NCBI GenBank assembly: GCA_910584285.1
Contig: CAJTYK010000026.1
Location: forward strand, 1-28,388
From: an uncultured Oscillospiraceae bacterium
Lineage (GTDB): Bacteria > Bacillota > Clostridia > Oscillospirales > Oscillospiraceae
Direction of reading: 5' to 3'
Length of the DNA: 28,388 nt
Under the pieces are notes generated by a model. It saw only the letters and a list, made by a program, of their open reading frames with translations. It ran no database searches and was not told the origin of the DNA. The position numbers and the translations under genes are program-made. This document shows, one piece after another, positions 7,676 through 14,149 of this stretch. Positions within the stretch are counted from its first letter, which is position 1. Each line of letters starts with the position of its first letter.

Positions 7676-9380
7676 TTTCTCCATCCTCCTTCAGCCAGCT
7701 CTTGATCAGCAGGGCCGCGACCTCCATGTTCTCATCCACATAGTCCCGGATGCTCTGGCGCAGCTCCATGCTCCGCTCGGTATGCAGATCCATCACGTTG
7801 GCGCCGGCCACCGGGTTGCCCTCCTCGTCCAGCTGAGGCGGCACAACCACGGGCTGGCCGTCCTCCCCGATCTCCACGGTGGCGCCGGGCATGGACGCGG
7901 CCATCAGCTCCTCCACGGCCTTCTGCTCCTCCTCCAGCTTCTTGCGCTTCTTCCGGCGCAGCAGCAGGATCACGGTGAGCAGGATGGCGAACAGCAGCAG
8001 CCCCGCGCCCGCAGCGATGAACACCCAGTAGGGGATGCCCAGAATGGTCCCGGGCGGGGTGGGCGTGGGATCGGTGGGCTCCTCGATCACGGCGAAGGGG
8101 GTGTTGATCACGGAGAGCTTCCAGTTGTCATATTCCTCGCCGGTCTCCTCGTTCACCAGGGTGGGGGGGATATTGGTGGCGGCGGCGATCTGAGCCCGCA
8201 CCACATCCACGTCCACCGGGGCCACCCGCCCGTTGATCCACACCGCCACGCTCACGTCTGCCAGCGTGCCGCAGTGGACGATCATCTCGGTGTCGGTGGT
8301 GGTGTTGTCATAGATCCGGTTGGCCTCCTCCTGGAGGATACCCTGCAGCTCCGCCTCGGCCTCATTGGGCTCCACATAGGTGGGCAGCTGGGCGTTGGTG
8401 GGGGTGCCCACCACGCCGCCGGTGGCGTACTCGTCATCCGTGCGGAACTCGTAGGCGTAGAACTCGCTGCCGAGGATGCCCCGGCCGCCGGTCTCGCCCT
8501 CCTGGGCGAACTTGGGCAGCTCCACCTCGTGCTTGTTGACGGTTTTGGCGCCCAGCTCCACGGTGGAGTTCACCGACACGGTCACATTGTCCTCCCCGCC
8601 GCAGCCCTTGGCCAGCAGTTCCATGATCTGGGTGCGCAGGCGGTTGTTGATGGTCTGCTCCAGCTGGAGCTTCAGGGCGGAGTCATTGGCGGCGTTGCCG
8701 CTGCCGCTGCCCACGGCGCTGTAATCATTGCCGATGTTGTCGTCAATGGTGACCCTGGAGGGCTCCAGCCCCGCCACACTGTGGGACACGTAGTTGCGGA
8801 TGGCGTTGACCTGTCCGGACTCCAGCATCTTGCCCCGCTCCATGTACAGAAAGACCGCGGCGGTGGCGTCCACCACCTTGTTGGTGTCCAGCACATAGCC
8901 CCGATCCTCGCCCTCGTTGATGTTCACCGTCACGTCCTGCACGCCGGGGAACTGCCGGATGGTGCGCCGCATCTCCTCCTGGAGAGCGTCCAGCCGGGCC
9001 ACCCGCCGGTCGTACTGGGTGGACAGGGCGCCCACCCGCTCAAAATACCCGCTGAAGGACGAGTTGCTCTTGGAATACTGCTCCTGGAGCAGGTTGGCCT
9101 TCAGCACCGCCGCCTGGCCCTGGGGCACCAGGATGGTGCCCGTCCCCTCCATGCGGTAGTCCGTTATGCCCTGATCCGCCAGCCAGCTCATCACCGTGGC
9201 GGTCTCCTCGCTGGTGGCCCCGTCGATGAGGACGGCGTAGGGCCGGTTGTTATAGAGCAGGATCACCGCGGCCACGGCCACCACCACGATGACCGCCAGC
9301 AGAATCCATATTTTTTTTGAAACCTTGCCAAGGGCTGTCTTAACCTTGTCCAGATAGCCCTTCAGCTTTTCCTTGTTCAA
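7668..9380 (-). CDS. fliF: Flagellar MS-ring protein FliF
   Basis: FliF forms the MS ring, the membrane platform for the switch and export gate. The 570-residue product has a first membrane helix IWILLAVIVVVAVAAVILLY (about 24-43). The periplasmic ring-building domains carry NLLQEQYSKSNSSFSGYFER and the FliF sequence NPWVVFVNE-like region replaced by VTVNINEGEDRGYVL. A second membrane helix lies at about 445-474, ending LLLRRKKRKK. A cytoplasmic tail for FliG binding ends with VAALLIKSWLKED. The start is TTG at 9380 with only a weak GGGG Shine-Dalgarno. An in-frame TAG a short way upstream rules out a longer protein, and the nearest upstream ATG is out of frame. Confidence 0.96.
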   Translation of the reverse strand: MNKEKLKGYLDKVKTALGKVSKKIWILLAVIVVVAVAAVILLYNNRPYAVLIDGATSEETATVMSWLADQGITDYRMEGTGTILVPQGQAAVLKANLLQEQYSKSNSSFSGYFERVGALSTQYDRRVARLDALQEEMRRTIRQFPGVQDVTVNINEGEDRGYVLDTNKVVDATAAVFLYMERGKMLESGQVNAIRNYVSHSVAGLEPSRVTIDDNIGNDYSAVGSGSGNAANDSALKLQLEQTINNRLRTQIMELLAKGCGGEDNVTVSVNSTVELGAKTVNKHEVELPKFAQEGETGGRGILGSEFYAYEFRTDDEYATGGVVGTPTNAQLPTYVEPNEAEAELQGILQEEANRIYDNTTTDTEMIVHCGTLADVSVAVWINGRVAPVDVDVVRAQIAAATNIPPTLVNEETGEEYDNWKLSVINTPFAVIEEPTDPTPTPPGTILGIPYWVFIAAGAGLLLFAILLTVILLLRRKKRKKLEEEQKAVEELMAASMPGATVEIGEDGQPVVVPPQLDEEGNPVAGANVMDLHTERSMELRQSIRDYVDENMEVAALLIKSWLKEDGENG

Positions 9381-9431
9381 GTCCCATCGACCCCGCTCTC
9401 CGCGTATGTTCTCCTAACTGCCGTGCTTTTG

Positions 9432-9794
9432 TCACACGTTCATGTTCCGCAGCTCGTTATACGCGGTCAGGGCCCGATCGCGCATCTGGAGCAGCAGGCT
9501 CACCGAGATCTCCGCCTTATAGGCGGCGATACCCACCTGGGCGGGGTTGTCCAGCTGCCCGGTGGCCAGCAGGTACTGGGCCTGGGTAAATTCCGCGTCG
9601 GTGTCCTTCACGTTCTGGATCAGGGAGTTGAAGATGGAGCCGAACATACTCTCCCCGGCCTTGCCGGTCTCCTCCACCTGGCCAGACTGGGCGGCCTTGG
9701 CCTGCTCCAGGGCGGTCATGCGCTGGGCGGGGGTGAGCCCCGCCATGCTGCCCAAAACGGTGGCGCTGTTCACGCCGTTCAAAAATGTGCTCAT
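9432..9794 (-). CDS. fliE: Flagellar hook-basal body protein FliE
   Basis: FliE is the adaptor between the MS ring and the rod. The 120-residue product ends with the conserved FliE C-terminus: DNPAQVGIAAYKAEISVSLL followed by LQMRDRALTAYNELRNMNV. The middle contains FGSIFNSLIQNVKDTDAEF. The ATG at 9794 follows AAAGGAG by about 9 nt. It sits between flgC and fliF as in most flgBC-fliE operons. Members are usually 95-110 residues, so it is slightly long at the N-terminus. Confidence 0.95.
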   Translation of the reverse strand: MSTFLNGVNSATVLGSMAGLTPAQRMTALEQAKAAQSGQVEETGKAGESMFGSIFNSLIQNVKDTDAEFTQAQYLLATGQLDNPAQVGIAAYKAEISVSLLLQMRDRALTAYNELRNMNV

Positions 9795-9825
9795 GGGGAA
9801 TCTCTCCTTTTCGCGTCAGGTTGGC

Positions 9826-10296
9826 TTACCGCCCGATCTCCAGCCCGCTGGAGAGGACGGATTTCAGCGTGTTGAAGGCGGTGACGTTGGAGGCGTAGGC
9901 CCGGGAGGCGGCCATGGCGTCGGCGATCTCCTTCACCATGTCCACGTTGGGCATCTCCAGGTAGCCGTCCTCGTCCGCGTCGGGATGGCTGGGGTCGTAG
10001 ATGATCTTCATGGGGGTATCCTCATCCTCCACGATCTGCGTCACCCGCACGCCTCCGGCGGTAGGGGCCGAGCTGCCGTTGGTTGCCAGCCCGGAGGCGG
10101 CCCGGGCCATGACGTCACGGAAGGTGTCCCGGCCGCTGACGGCCTCAAACACCACCATTTTACGGCGGTATGCCCCCCCGCCGTTTTCCGTGCGGGTGGT
10201 CTGGGAGTTGGTCACGTTCTCGGCCACGATGTCCAGCCGGAGCTGCTGGGCGGTGAGGCCGGAGCCCACAATGTTGATGGTATTCATGAAAGCCAT
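9826..10296 (-). CDS. flgC: Flagellar basal-body rod protein FlgC
   Basis: FlgC is a proximal rod subunit. The 156-residue product has the N-terminal rod motif GSGLTAQQLRLDIVAENVTNSQTT (split across residues 11-34) and the C-terminal helix VDMVKEIADAMAASRAYASN with VTAFNTLKSVLSSGLEIGR. The middle (RRKMVVFEAV, then PSHPDADEDGYLEMPNVD) is typical of FlgC. The ATG at 10296 has AGGAGG about 10 nt upstream; a second ATG three codons on is possible. It lies 40 nt after flgB. Confidence 0.96.
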   Translation of the reverse strand: MAFMNTINIVGSGLTAQQLRLDIVAENVTNSQTTRTENGGGAYRRKMVVFEAVSGRDTFRDVMARAASGLATNGSSAPTAGGVRVTQIVEDEDTPMKIIYDPSHPDADEDGYLEMPNVDMVKEIADAMAASRAYASNVTAFNTLKSVLSSGLEIGR

Positions 10297-10336
10297 GGCT
10301 TATGTACCTCCTGTCAAGTGTCGCTTTTCCTCCTGC

Positions 10337-10810
10337 TTACTGGCCCTTGACCGCCATACGCAGAATAGAATAGTGCTTGTTGATGGCCTGGTAAACGTAC
10401 TGCTGCTGGTAGGCGTTGCGCACCAGCTCCACCATCTGGTCGGTGGTGTTCACGCCGTTGTCGTCCATCCGGGTCTGCTCCTGGGCCTCAAACACCACGG
10501 GCTCGGCCTCCTCGATGATGCCGCGGATGGACTGGGTCCCCATCCGGCTCAGGCCCTGGGCCGCCTCCTCCGCCTCGGTCTGCCGCCCCGCCTCCCCTAA
10601 GAGGTACTTCCCGGACGAGGCGCCGTACCGGGTCGACGACAGCCGCGCCTGGAGCTTATTGCGCAGGCTCTCCTCGAAGGTGACGACCTTGGCCTTGTAG
10701 TTGGGGGTCTCGGCGTTGGCGATGTTGTCCAGGATCGCCGCCTGCTTCGTCCACAGGTAGCCCATGGACTTCTCCAGCAGGAGCTGGGAATTGCTGGTCA
10801 GAAAACTCAT
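10337..10810 (-). CDS. flgB: Flagellar basal-body rod protein FlgB
   Basis: FlgB is the proximal rod subunit and the first gene of the operon. The 157-residue product starts MSFLTSNSQLLLEKSMGYLW and has the rod signature AAILDNIANAETPNYKAKVV (about 25-44). Its C-terminus has ELVRNAYQQQYVYQAINKHY. The ATG at 10810 is chosen because AGAGGAGG lies 8 nt upstream and the family begins here; an in-frame start at 10834 would add eight unrelated residues. A sigma-A promoter lies about 170 nt upstream, leaving a long structured leader. Confidence 0.95.
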   Translation of the reverse strand: MSFLTSNSQLLLEKSMGYLWTKQAAILDNIANAETPNYKAKVVTFEESLRNKLQARLSSTRYGASSGKYLLGEAGRQTEAEEAAQGLSRMGTQSIRGIIEEAEPVVFEAQEQTRMDDNGVNTTDQMVELVRNAYQQQYVYQAINKHYSILRMAVKGQ

Positions 10811-10824
10811 GGTCACGGCCTCCT

Positions 10825-10853
10825 CTGTCCTCATGCCGCGGACAGGCCCGCGG
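10825..10853 (-). other. Mutually exclusive hairpins in the flgB leader
   Basis: CTGTCC (10825-10830) can pair with GGACAG (10840-10845) directly beside the flgB Shine-Dalgarno. Alternatively CCGCGG (10836-10841) can pair with CCGCGG (10848-10853) across a 6-nt loop. The two stems share bases and cannot form together. Whether this controls flgB translation is inference. A further 6-bp stem (10884-10889 with 10898-10903) lies earlier in the leader. Confidence 0.35.
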
Positions 10854-10982
10854 CGGGTTCATAACTCAAATCCTATGCCCCCGCCCCCGGGAACATTCGG
10901 GGGTTTGGGGCGGTTTTCAGCCGGGGCTCCCCCCTTGGCCCTGGGCCGGCGGGCAGATCATCCCCATTGGCATACGCACTTT

Positions 10983-11011
10983 ATTATATCACAGCAGCCG
11001 CCGGAGTGCAA
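10983..11011 (-). promoter_or_regulatory. Sigma-A promoter of the flagellar operon
   Basis: On the minus strand, TTGCAC (11006-11011), a 17-nt spacer, then TATAAT (10983-10988) with TGA directly before it, giving an extended -10. Transcription would start near 10976, about 165 nt before flgB. No sigma-28-like GCCGATAA box was seen in this gap, which fits an early flagellar operon under the housekeeping sigma factor. Confidence 0.8.
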
Positions 11012-11065
11012 CCACTTTTTTGCCAAAGACAGCGCTCAATCCCTTGTCCTTTCCGCGAAAAATCA

Positions 11066-11098
11066 CCACTATATATGGTGGAAAACCGGACGGTTTCC
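11066..11098. promoter_or_regulatory. Two operator-like dyads upstream of the flgB promoter
   Basis: CCACTATATATGGTGG (11066-11081) is palindromic at 14 of 16 positions. It is followed at once by GGAAAACCG-GA-CGGTTTCC (11080-11098), whose AAACCG/CGGTTT arms are perfect. Both lie 55-90 bp upstream of the -35 box, where an activator or repressor might bind. They are the clearest structure in the 10860-11170 non-coding stretch apart from the promoter. Confidence 0.35.
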
Positions 11099-11172
11099 CC
11101 GCTTTCCCGGCGTAAATATTGATTCTGGAAAAATCAGGGTTTCTCCCCTCCTTTTCCCTGCGTTCGACAGTG

Positions 11173-11204
11173 GAACAGGGCGGGCCCAACGGCCCGCCCT
11201 GTTC
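11173..11204 (-). terminator. Stem-loop after the hybrid kinase gene
   Basis: A perfect 14-bp stem, GAACAGGGCGGGCC (11173-11186) with GGCCCGCCCTGTTC (11191-11204), loop CAAC. It begins at the base next to the kinase stop codon. No U-tract follows on the minus strand, so it is not a classic intrinsic terminator, but position and strength suggest it ends or protects this transcript. Confidence 0.5.
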
Positions 11205-13772
11205 TCATTTGATGTACTTGTCCAGCAGGCGCATGACCTCCCGCACGTCGATGGGCTTGGCGATATGGGCGTTCATGCCACAGTCCAGGGCCCGCTTCAC
11301 GTCCTCCGCGAAGGCGTCGGCAGTCATGGCGATGATGGGCAGATCCCGGTCCCCCCGCTCCAGCTCCCGGATCACCTGGGTGGCCTCATAGCCCCCCATC
11401 ACCGGCATCCGGATATCCATGAGGATGGCGTCGTAGTGCCCCTCCGGGGACTTTTGGAACATCTCCACGCAGGTCTGGCCGTTCTCCGCCCAGTCCAGGA
11501 TGAGCCCCTCCTCCCCCAGCAGCTCAGAGGCGATCTCCCAGTTGAGCTCGTTGTCCTCCGCCAGCAGGATGTGCCTGCCGGAGAGATCCCGGTGGGTTTC
11601 CGCCGGCTGTCTCTCCTCCTCCTCCGGCAGATCGGCGAACTGCCGCAGGGAGTTGAACAGCGTGGATTTGAACAGAGGCTTGGAGATAAAGCCGGTGATC
11701 CCCGCCTCCCGGGCGTCGTGCTCGATCTCGGCCCAGTCGTAGGCGGAGATGAGCAGGATGGGCACATCCTCCCCCAGCTCCTCCCGGATCCGCCGGGCGG
11801 TGGCGATGCCATCCATCCCGGGCAGCTTCCAGTCCAGCAGGATGATCTGATAGTCGTCCCCCCGGTGGTGGCGCTTGACCACCATATCCACCGCCTGCTC
11901 GCCGTCCAGCGTCCAATCGGCGCTGACCCCGATGGAGGCCAGGGACGCCACCGTGGACTCGCACAGCTGCTTGTCGTCGTCCACCACCAGCATATTCCAG
12001 TTGGGGAGGATCATGTCCTCCTCCATGACCTCCGCCTTCTCCAGATCCAGGGTGACGGAGAACTCGGTGCCCTTCCCCTGGTGGCTCTTGACGTCGATGG
12101 TGCCGCCCATGGCGTCCACCACGATGAATTTGGTGATGGCCATGCCCAGGCCGGTGCCCTCGGTGCGGTGAACCCGGGCGCTGTCCTCCCGGGCAAAGGA
12201 GTCGAAAATGTGCTCCATAAACTGGTCGGACATCCCGATGCCGGTGTCCTTCACCTGGGTATGGATGCGCACGAAGTTCTCCCCCTTGGGGGACGCCTCC
12301 TCGTACAGCGCCATGTGGATCTCGCCCCCCTCGGGGGTGAACTTGATGGCGTTGGACAGCAGATTCAGCAGCACCTGGTTGAGCCGCACGCTGTCGCACA
12401 GCACGTTCTCGGTGGAAATATCGTGGATGAACACGTCGAACTGCTGCTGCTTGGCCTTCACCTGGGGCTGGCAGATGGACACGATGCCGTCCACCACTTC
12501 CCGCAGGGACACCTGATCCAGGTTCAGCGTCATCTTGCCGCTCTCGATCTTGGACATATCCAGCACGTCGTTGATCAGCCCCAGCAGGTGCTTGCTGGAC
12601 AGGGTGATCTTCTTCAGGCAGTTCTGCACCTGCTTGGCGTCGTTGATATTGGCGGTGGCGATGGCGGTCATGCCCACGATGGCGTTCATGGGGGTGCGGA
12701 TGTCGTGGGACATATTGGACAAAAATTCGCTCTTGGCCCGGTTGGCGTGCTCCGCCTCCTTCTGGGCGGCCTCCGCCACCGTTCGGGCCTCCTCCAGCTC
12801 CCGCAGCTGGATCTTGGTGAGCTGCAAATACTTGAAAAACACCAGCAGCAGGGCCCCCAGCACCACCGCCGCCACCAGCACAGTCAGCCACGTCCACTCC
12901 GCGGTGAAGTGTCGGATGGTGCTGTCCATGGAGCCGTAGGGCATGAAGGTGATCAGATACCACTCGGAATAGGGCAGATGGGTGCAGTACAGATGGTACC
13001 GCTCCCCGCCCATGGTGAACTCATTGGAGTAGTCCATCCCCTCGGCCATGGTGTGGGACAGCACCTCGATGTACTCCTCCGGCGTCATGCCGTTGATGTC
13101 CCCATAGGCGGCGCGCACCCGCTCGAAATAGCTGTTGCGGTAGGCGTCGGCGGTGCGGATCACGAAGGTGCCGTCCTTGCGGATGATGTAGGAATAGGCC
13201 CGTTCGCTGTTCTCCTCCAGGGACAGGTTATCGCTGATATAGGACACGGGCAGCCCCGCCACCAACGCCACGCAGTCGTGATCCTCCGCGGAGGGGAAGG
13301 GGGACGGCATCCCCAGCAGCACCACCTTCTCCTCCATGGCGTTTACCCCGATGGCCACCTTCTGCTGGTCGTCCTTCAGGGATCTTACAAAGGGCTCGGG
13401 ATCGGTTATCGTCACCGGGGCCCCGTACAGCATCTCGACGGTGCCATCGCTGCCGCAAAAGCCCAGATAGCTAAAGTCCCGGGCCTTGCCTCCGGCGATC
13501 AGGTCCTTTTGAAGCTCCGGATCCTCGTGAACCGCAGCGGACGGGATGGTGTCGGCCAGCGAGCGCAGCTGGTTCATCTGTAGGATGATGATGCTCTCAA
13601 AATGGCTGGAGGTCTGCTGGCTCATCCGGGACATATACAGCGTGCCCACCTCGTTGATGGCCTGGGCGCTCTGCCCGCTCATGTGCAGGGAGAAGGCGGA
13701 GAACACGCACACACACAGCAGCACAATCCCGACAAGGCTGCCCCGCAGAAACCGGGTTGTCTTATTATTCAT
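11205..13772 (-). CDS. Membrane hybrid sensor histidine kinase with two receiver domains
   Basis: An 855-residue inner-membrane kinase. Order: membrane helix 12-30; extracytoplasmic sensor (about 32-290, probably Cache-like, ending HLPYSEWYLITFMPYGS); helix 294-313; HisKA with SHDIRTPMNAIVG, phosphoacceptor His356; HATPase with N474 and the DTGIGM (509-514) and GTGLGM (539-544) loops; first REC with Asp647 (LLDWKLPG); second REC with Asp786 (LMDIRMP). Key residues are intact, including the KP lysine in both REC domains. The ATG at 13772 overlaps the Hpt stop as ATGA, so translation is coupled. The upstream reading-frame extension to 14117 is Hpt-gene shadow. The ligand cannot be read from sequence. 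With the adjoining Hpt protein and REC-bearing c-di-GMP enzyme it forms a candidate phosphorelay. Confidence 0.93.
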   Translation of the reverse strand: MNNKTTRFLRGSLVGIVLLCVCVFSAFSLHMSGQSAQAINEVGTLYMSRMSQQTSSHFESIIILQMNQLRSLADTIPSAAVHEDPELQKDLIAGGKARDFSYLGFCGSDGTVEMLYGAPVTITDPEPFVRSLKDDQQKVAIGVNAMEEKVVLLGMPSPFPSAEDHDCVALVAGLPVSYISDNLSLEENSERAYSYIIRKDGTFVIRTADAYRNSYFERVRAAYGDINGMTPEEYIEVLSHTMAEGMDYSNEFTMGGERYHLYCTHLPYSEWYLITFMPYGSMDSTIRHFTAEWTWLTVLVAAVVLGALLLVFFKYLQLTKIQLRELEEARTVAEAAQKEAEHANRAKSEFLSNMSHDIRTPMNAIVGMTAIATANINDAKQVQNCLKKITLSSKHLLGLINDVLDMSKIESGKMTLNLDQVSLREVVDGIVSICQPQVKAKQQQFDVFIHDISTENVLCDSVRLNQVLLNLLSNAIKFTPEGGEIHMALYEEASPKGENFVRIHTQVKDTGIGMSDQFMEHIFDSFAREDSARVHRTEGTGLGMAITKFIVVDAMGGTIDVKSHQGKGTEFSVTLDLEKAEVMEEDMILPNWNMLVVDDDKQLCESTVASLASIGVSADWTLDGEQAVDMVVKRHHRGDDYQIILLDWKLPGMDGIATARRIREELGEDVPILLISAYDWAEIEHDAREAGITGFISKPLFKSTLFNSLRQFADLPEEEERQPAETHRDLSGRHILLAEDNELNWEIASELLGEEGLILDWAENGQTCVEMFQKSPEGHYDAILMDIRMPVMGGYEATQVIRELERGDRDLPIIAMTADAFAEDVKRALDCGMNAHIAKPIDVREVMRLLDKYIK

Positions 13773-14131
13773 CCCGCGGAGGCCTCCTGGAAGGCGCGGA
13801 TGGCCTGGGCGGTCTGCTGGTACTCCGCCTTCACCTGCTCCGTCAGGGCGTCCGCCTCCGGGGTGTAGCCATGGCGCAGCGCCTCGCTCAGCTCGCTGCT
13901 GGACTTGCCCAGCAGGGTGAAGCTCAGGTTCTGGCACACCCCCTTGATGGTGTGGGCAGCCCGGAACGCCTCCTCGTAGTCCCCCGACTCCATGGAGGCG
14001 CACAGCAGGTCGTAGCTCTTGTCCTCCAGGAAGCGCAGCACAAACTTCTGGATCATCCGCTCGCTGCGCAGGCGGCCCAGCACCTCGTCGTAGTCCCCGC
14101 CCAGGGCGGCATAGCATTCTTGCAGCGTCAT
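13769..14131 (-). CDS. Stand-alone Hpt (histidine phosphotransfer) domain protein
   Basis: A 120-residue helical protein with the Hpt motif AFRAAHTIKGVCQNLSF, phosphoacceptor His60. Hpt proteins shuttle phosphate between a hybrid kinase's receiver and another receiver. The ATG at 14131 is preferred over an in-frame GTG at 14140: the AGGAG Shine-Dalgarno (14142-14146) is 10 nt from the ATG but touches the GTG. It lies 18 nt after the c-di-GMP gene and overlaps the kinase start by 4 nt, so it sits physically and probably functionally between the two. Confidence 0.92.
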   Translation of the reverse strand: MTLQECYAALGGDYDEVLGRLRSERMIQKFVLRFLEDKSYDLLCASMESGDYEEAFRAAHTIKGVCQNLSFTLLGKSSSELSEALRHGYTPEADALTEQVKAEYQQTAQAIRAFQEASAG

Positions 14132-14149
14132 CACGCGCACGCTCCTTTC

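Noticed and set aside
10811..10980. c-di-GMP (GEMM) riboswitch in the flgB leader
   Set aside because: I could not find the conserved core elements (GCACAGGGCAAACC-like and GGACGCAAAGCC-like segments). A covariance scan would settle it.
10983..11172. Sigma-28 (FliA/SigD) promoter before flgB
   Set aside because: No GCCGATAA-like -10 was seen, while a complete sigma-A promoter is present.
10764..13583. Very long plus-strand ORF opposite flgB and the hybrid kinase
   Set aside because: The translation is His/Leu/Gly/Asp-rich with no domain, as expected from the antisense of GC-rich genes; the minus strand carries clear kinase and rod proteins. The same holds for long plus-strand ORFs opposite fliK, fliI, fliG, fliF, the c-di-GMP gene, the mutase and GH94.
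13773..14117. In-frame N-terminal extension of the hybrid kinase
   Set aside because: It is the Hpt gene read in another frame, Arg/Gly/Pro-rich, and the kinase has a natural ATG at 13772 before its first membrane helix.
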